DNA of 5,394 nucleotides, taken from contig JAEZVR010000005.1 of assembly GCA_023420715.1 (NCBI GenBank), positions 1-5,394 of the forward strand. Reading direction: 5' to 3'. Position numbers and translations under genes: made by a program. The notes beneath the pieces are model-generated. The model ran no database searches, was not told the DNA's origin, and was given only the letters and a program-made list of their open reading frames with translations. The stretch is from Bacillota bacterium. GTDB lineage: Bacteria; Bacillota; Clostridia; Saccharofermentanales; Fastidiosipilaceae. This document shows positions 4,898 to 5,394 of the stretch, one piece after another (position 1 is the first letter of the stretch; every line of letters begins with the position of its first letter).

Positions 4898-5394
4898 TTG
4901 GAATCAGCATCTTCACTGTTTAAACCTGTGGATATTCATTTAAAACCTTTATATGATCACTATTACAATTTGAGTCAGAATCGAATATCAGACGTCCATT
5001 TTGTCAGTCGGATGGCCTGGCAAGCCGCTTTTCAATATGAATGGGCACTGATTGAAGACGCACTTGTTTTGGTCAGTCCGAATTCATGTTTTTCAACCAT
5101 CCATTTTTCCATGCCATTGGGTGTGACTTCGTCAGAACAGATGTCGCGTATTCTAGATGTGCTCTGGGCAGATTTTGCCCCTGTTTTTGCCGCCCAAACA
5201 GGTAAACCGGCGCATTTGCGGTTTCTCTGTCTGGAAAAATCGGACATGGACTATTTTAAATTTTTGCCCAATTATCAGTCTGACTTTTTAATGAAGCCAG
5301 CTTTTTCGGACTATGTGTACCAACAAAAGGATTTGGCAACACTTCAGGGTAAGTTTTATAACGGCAAACGGAATCATGTGAATAAGTTTATGCG
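4898..5394 (+). CDS. DUF2156 (LPG_synthase_C) domain protein, N-terminal part (3' end outside window)
   Basis: The frame stays open from a TTG start at 4898 to the right edge, giving the first 165 residues. TTG is chosen because AGGAG (4886-4890) lies seven bases upstream and no ATG occurs near the N-terminus. The protein resembles stand-alone DUF2156 proteins of Clostridia (usually about 300 residues), a double GNAT-like fold related to the C-terminal aminoacyl-transfer domain of MprF. Matching blocks are a WQAAFQYEWALIEDALVLV strand region (41-59), FSMPLG (70-75), and the diagnostic LQGKFYNGKRNHVNKF (149-164). There is no membrane segment in the visible part, unlike MprF, so lysyl-phosphatidylglycerol synthesis should not be assumed; the substrate is unknown. 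It follows a strong terminator, so it should have its own promoter, which I cannot place with confidence. Confidence 0.82.
   Translation, partial: MESASSLFKPVDIHLKPLYDHYYNLSQNRISDVHFVSRMAWQAAFQYEWALIEDALVLVSPNSCFSTIHFSMPLGVTSSEQMSRILDVLWADFAPVFAAQTGKPAHLRFLCLEKSDMDYFKFLPNYQSDFLMKPAFSDYVYQQKDLATLQGKFYNGKRNHVNKFM

Noticed and set aside
5032..5247. Minus-strand 71-residue frame near the right edge
   Set aside because: It is antisense to the DUF2156 gene, which has a good ribosome-binding site and family motifs.

Overview
The window comes from a low-to-mid GC Gram-positive bacterium (Bacillota), most likely class Clostridia. The evidence is an IreB-family (UPF0297) gene followed by ruvX and a DUF1292 gene, a Gram-positive conserved cluster, plus an HPr-like protein that keeps the regulatory serine segment. 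Strong Shine-Dalgarno sequences and TGn-extended -10 elements also fit. I cannot name the genus from sequence alone.

Layout, left to right. (1) 1-1374: C-terminal two-thirds of RNase R, cut by the left edge. (2) 1393-1635, minus strand: a small HPr-like protein without the phosphorylatable histidine but with the regulatory-serine segment (Crh-like). It converges on rnr and diverges from mtaB. (3) 1727-3034: MtaB, the radical-SAM tRNA methylthiotransferase. (4) 3111-3365 and 3389-3817: ireB and ruvX, probably one transcript. (5) 3884-4252 and 4333-4785: two tandem, very divergent DUF1292 paralogues, one strongly acidic with a His/Cys-rich N-terminus and one with a basic Gln-rich N-terminal tail. 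A clear intrinsic terminator follows at 4802-4843. (6) 4898-5394: start of a DUF2156 (LPG_synthase_C, GNAT-like) protein with a TTG start, cut by the right edge.

The genes fall into three themes: RNA maintenance and modification (RNase R, MtaB, and RuvX, which in other bacteria is linked to pre-16S rRNA 5'-end processing); small regulatory phosphoproteins (the Crh-like HPr and IreB, the latter a Ser/Thr-kinase target in Enterococcus); and conserved proteins of unknown function (two DUF1292 proteins and DUF2156). No mobile element, CRISPR array, tRNA or rRNA is visible, and no intergenic gap exceeds about 115 bases. Most of the window is ordinary core chromosome. The least explained parts are the Crh-like HPr, the oppositely charged DUF1292 pair, and the leader structures around them.
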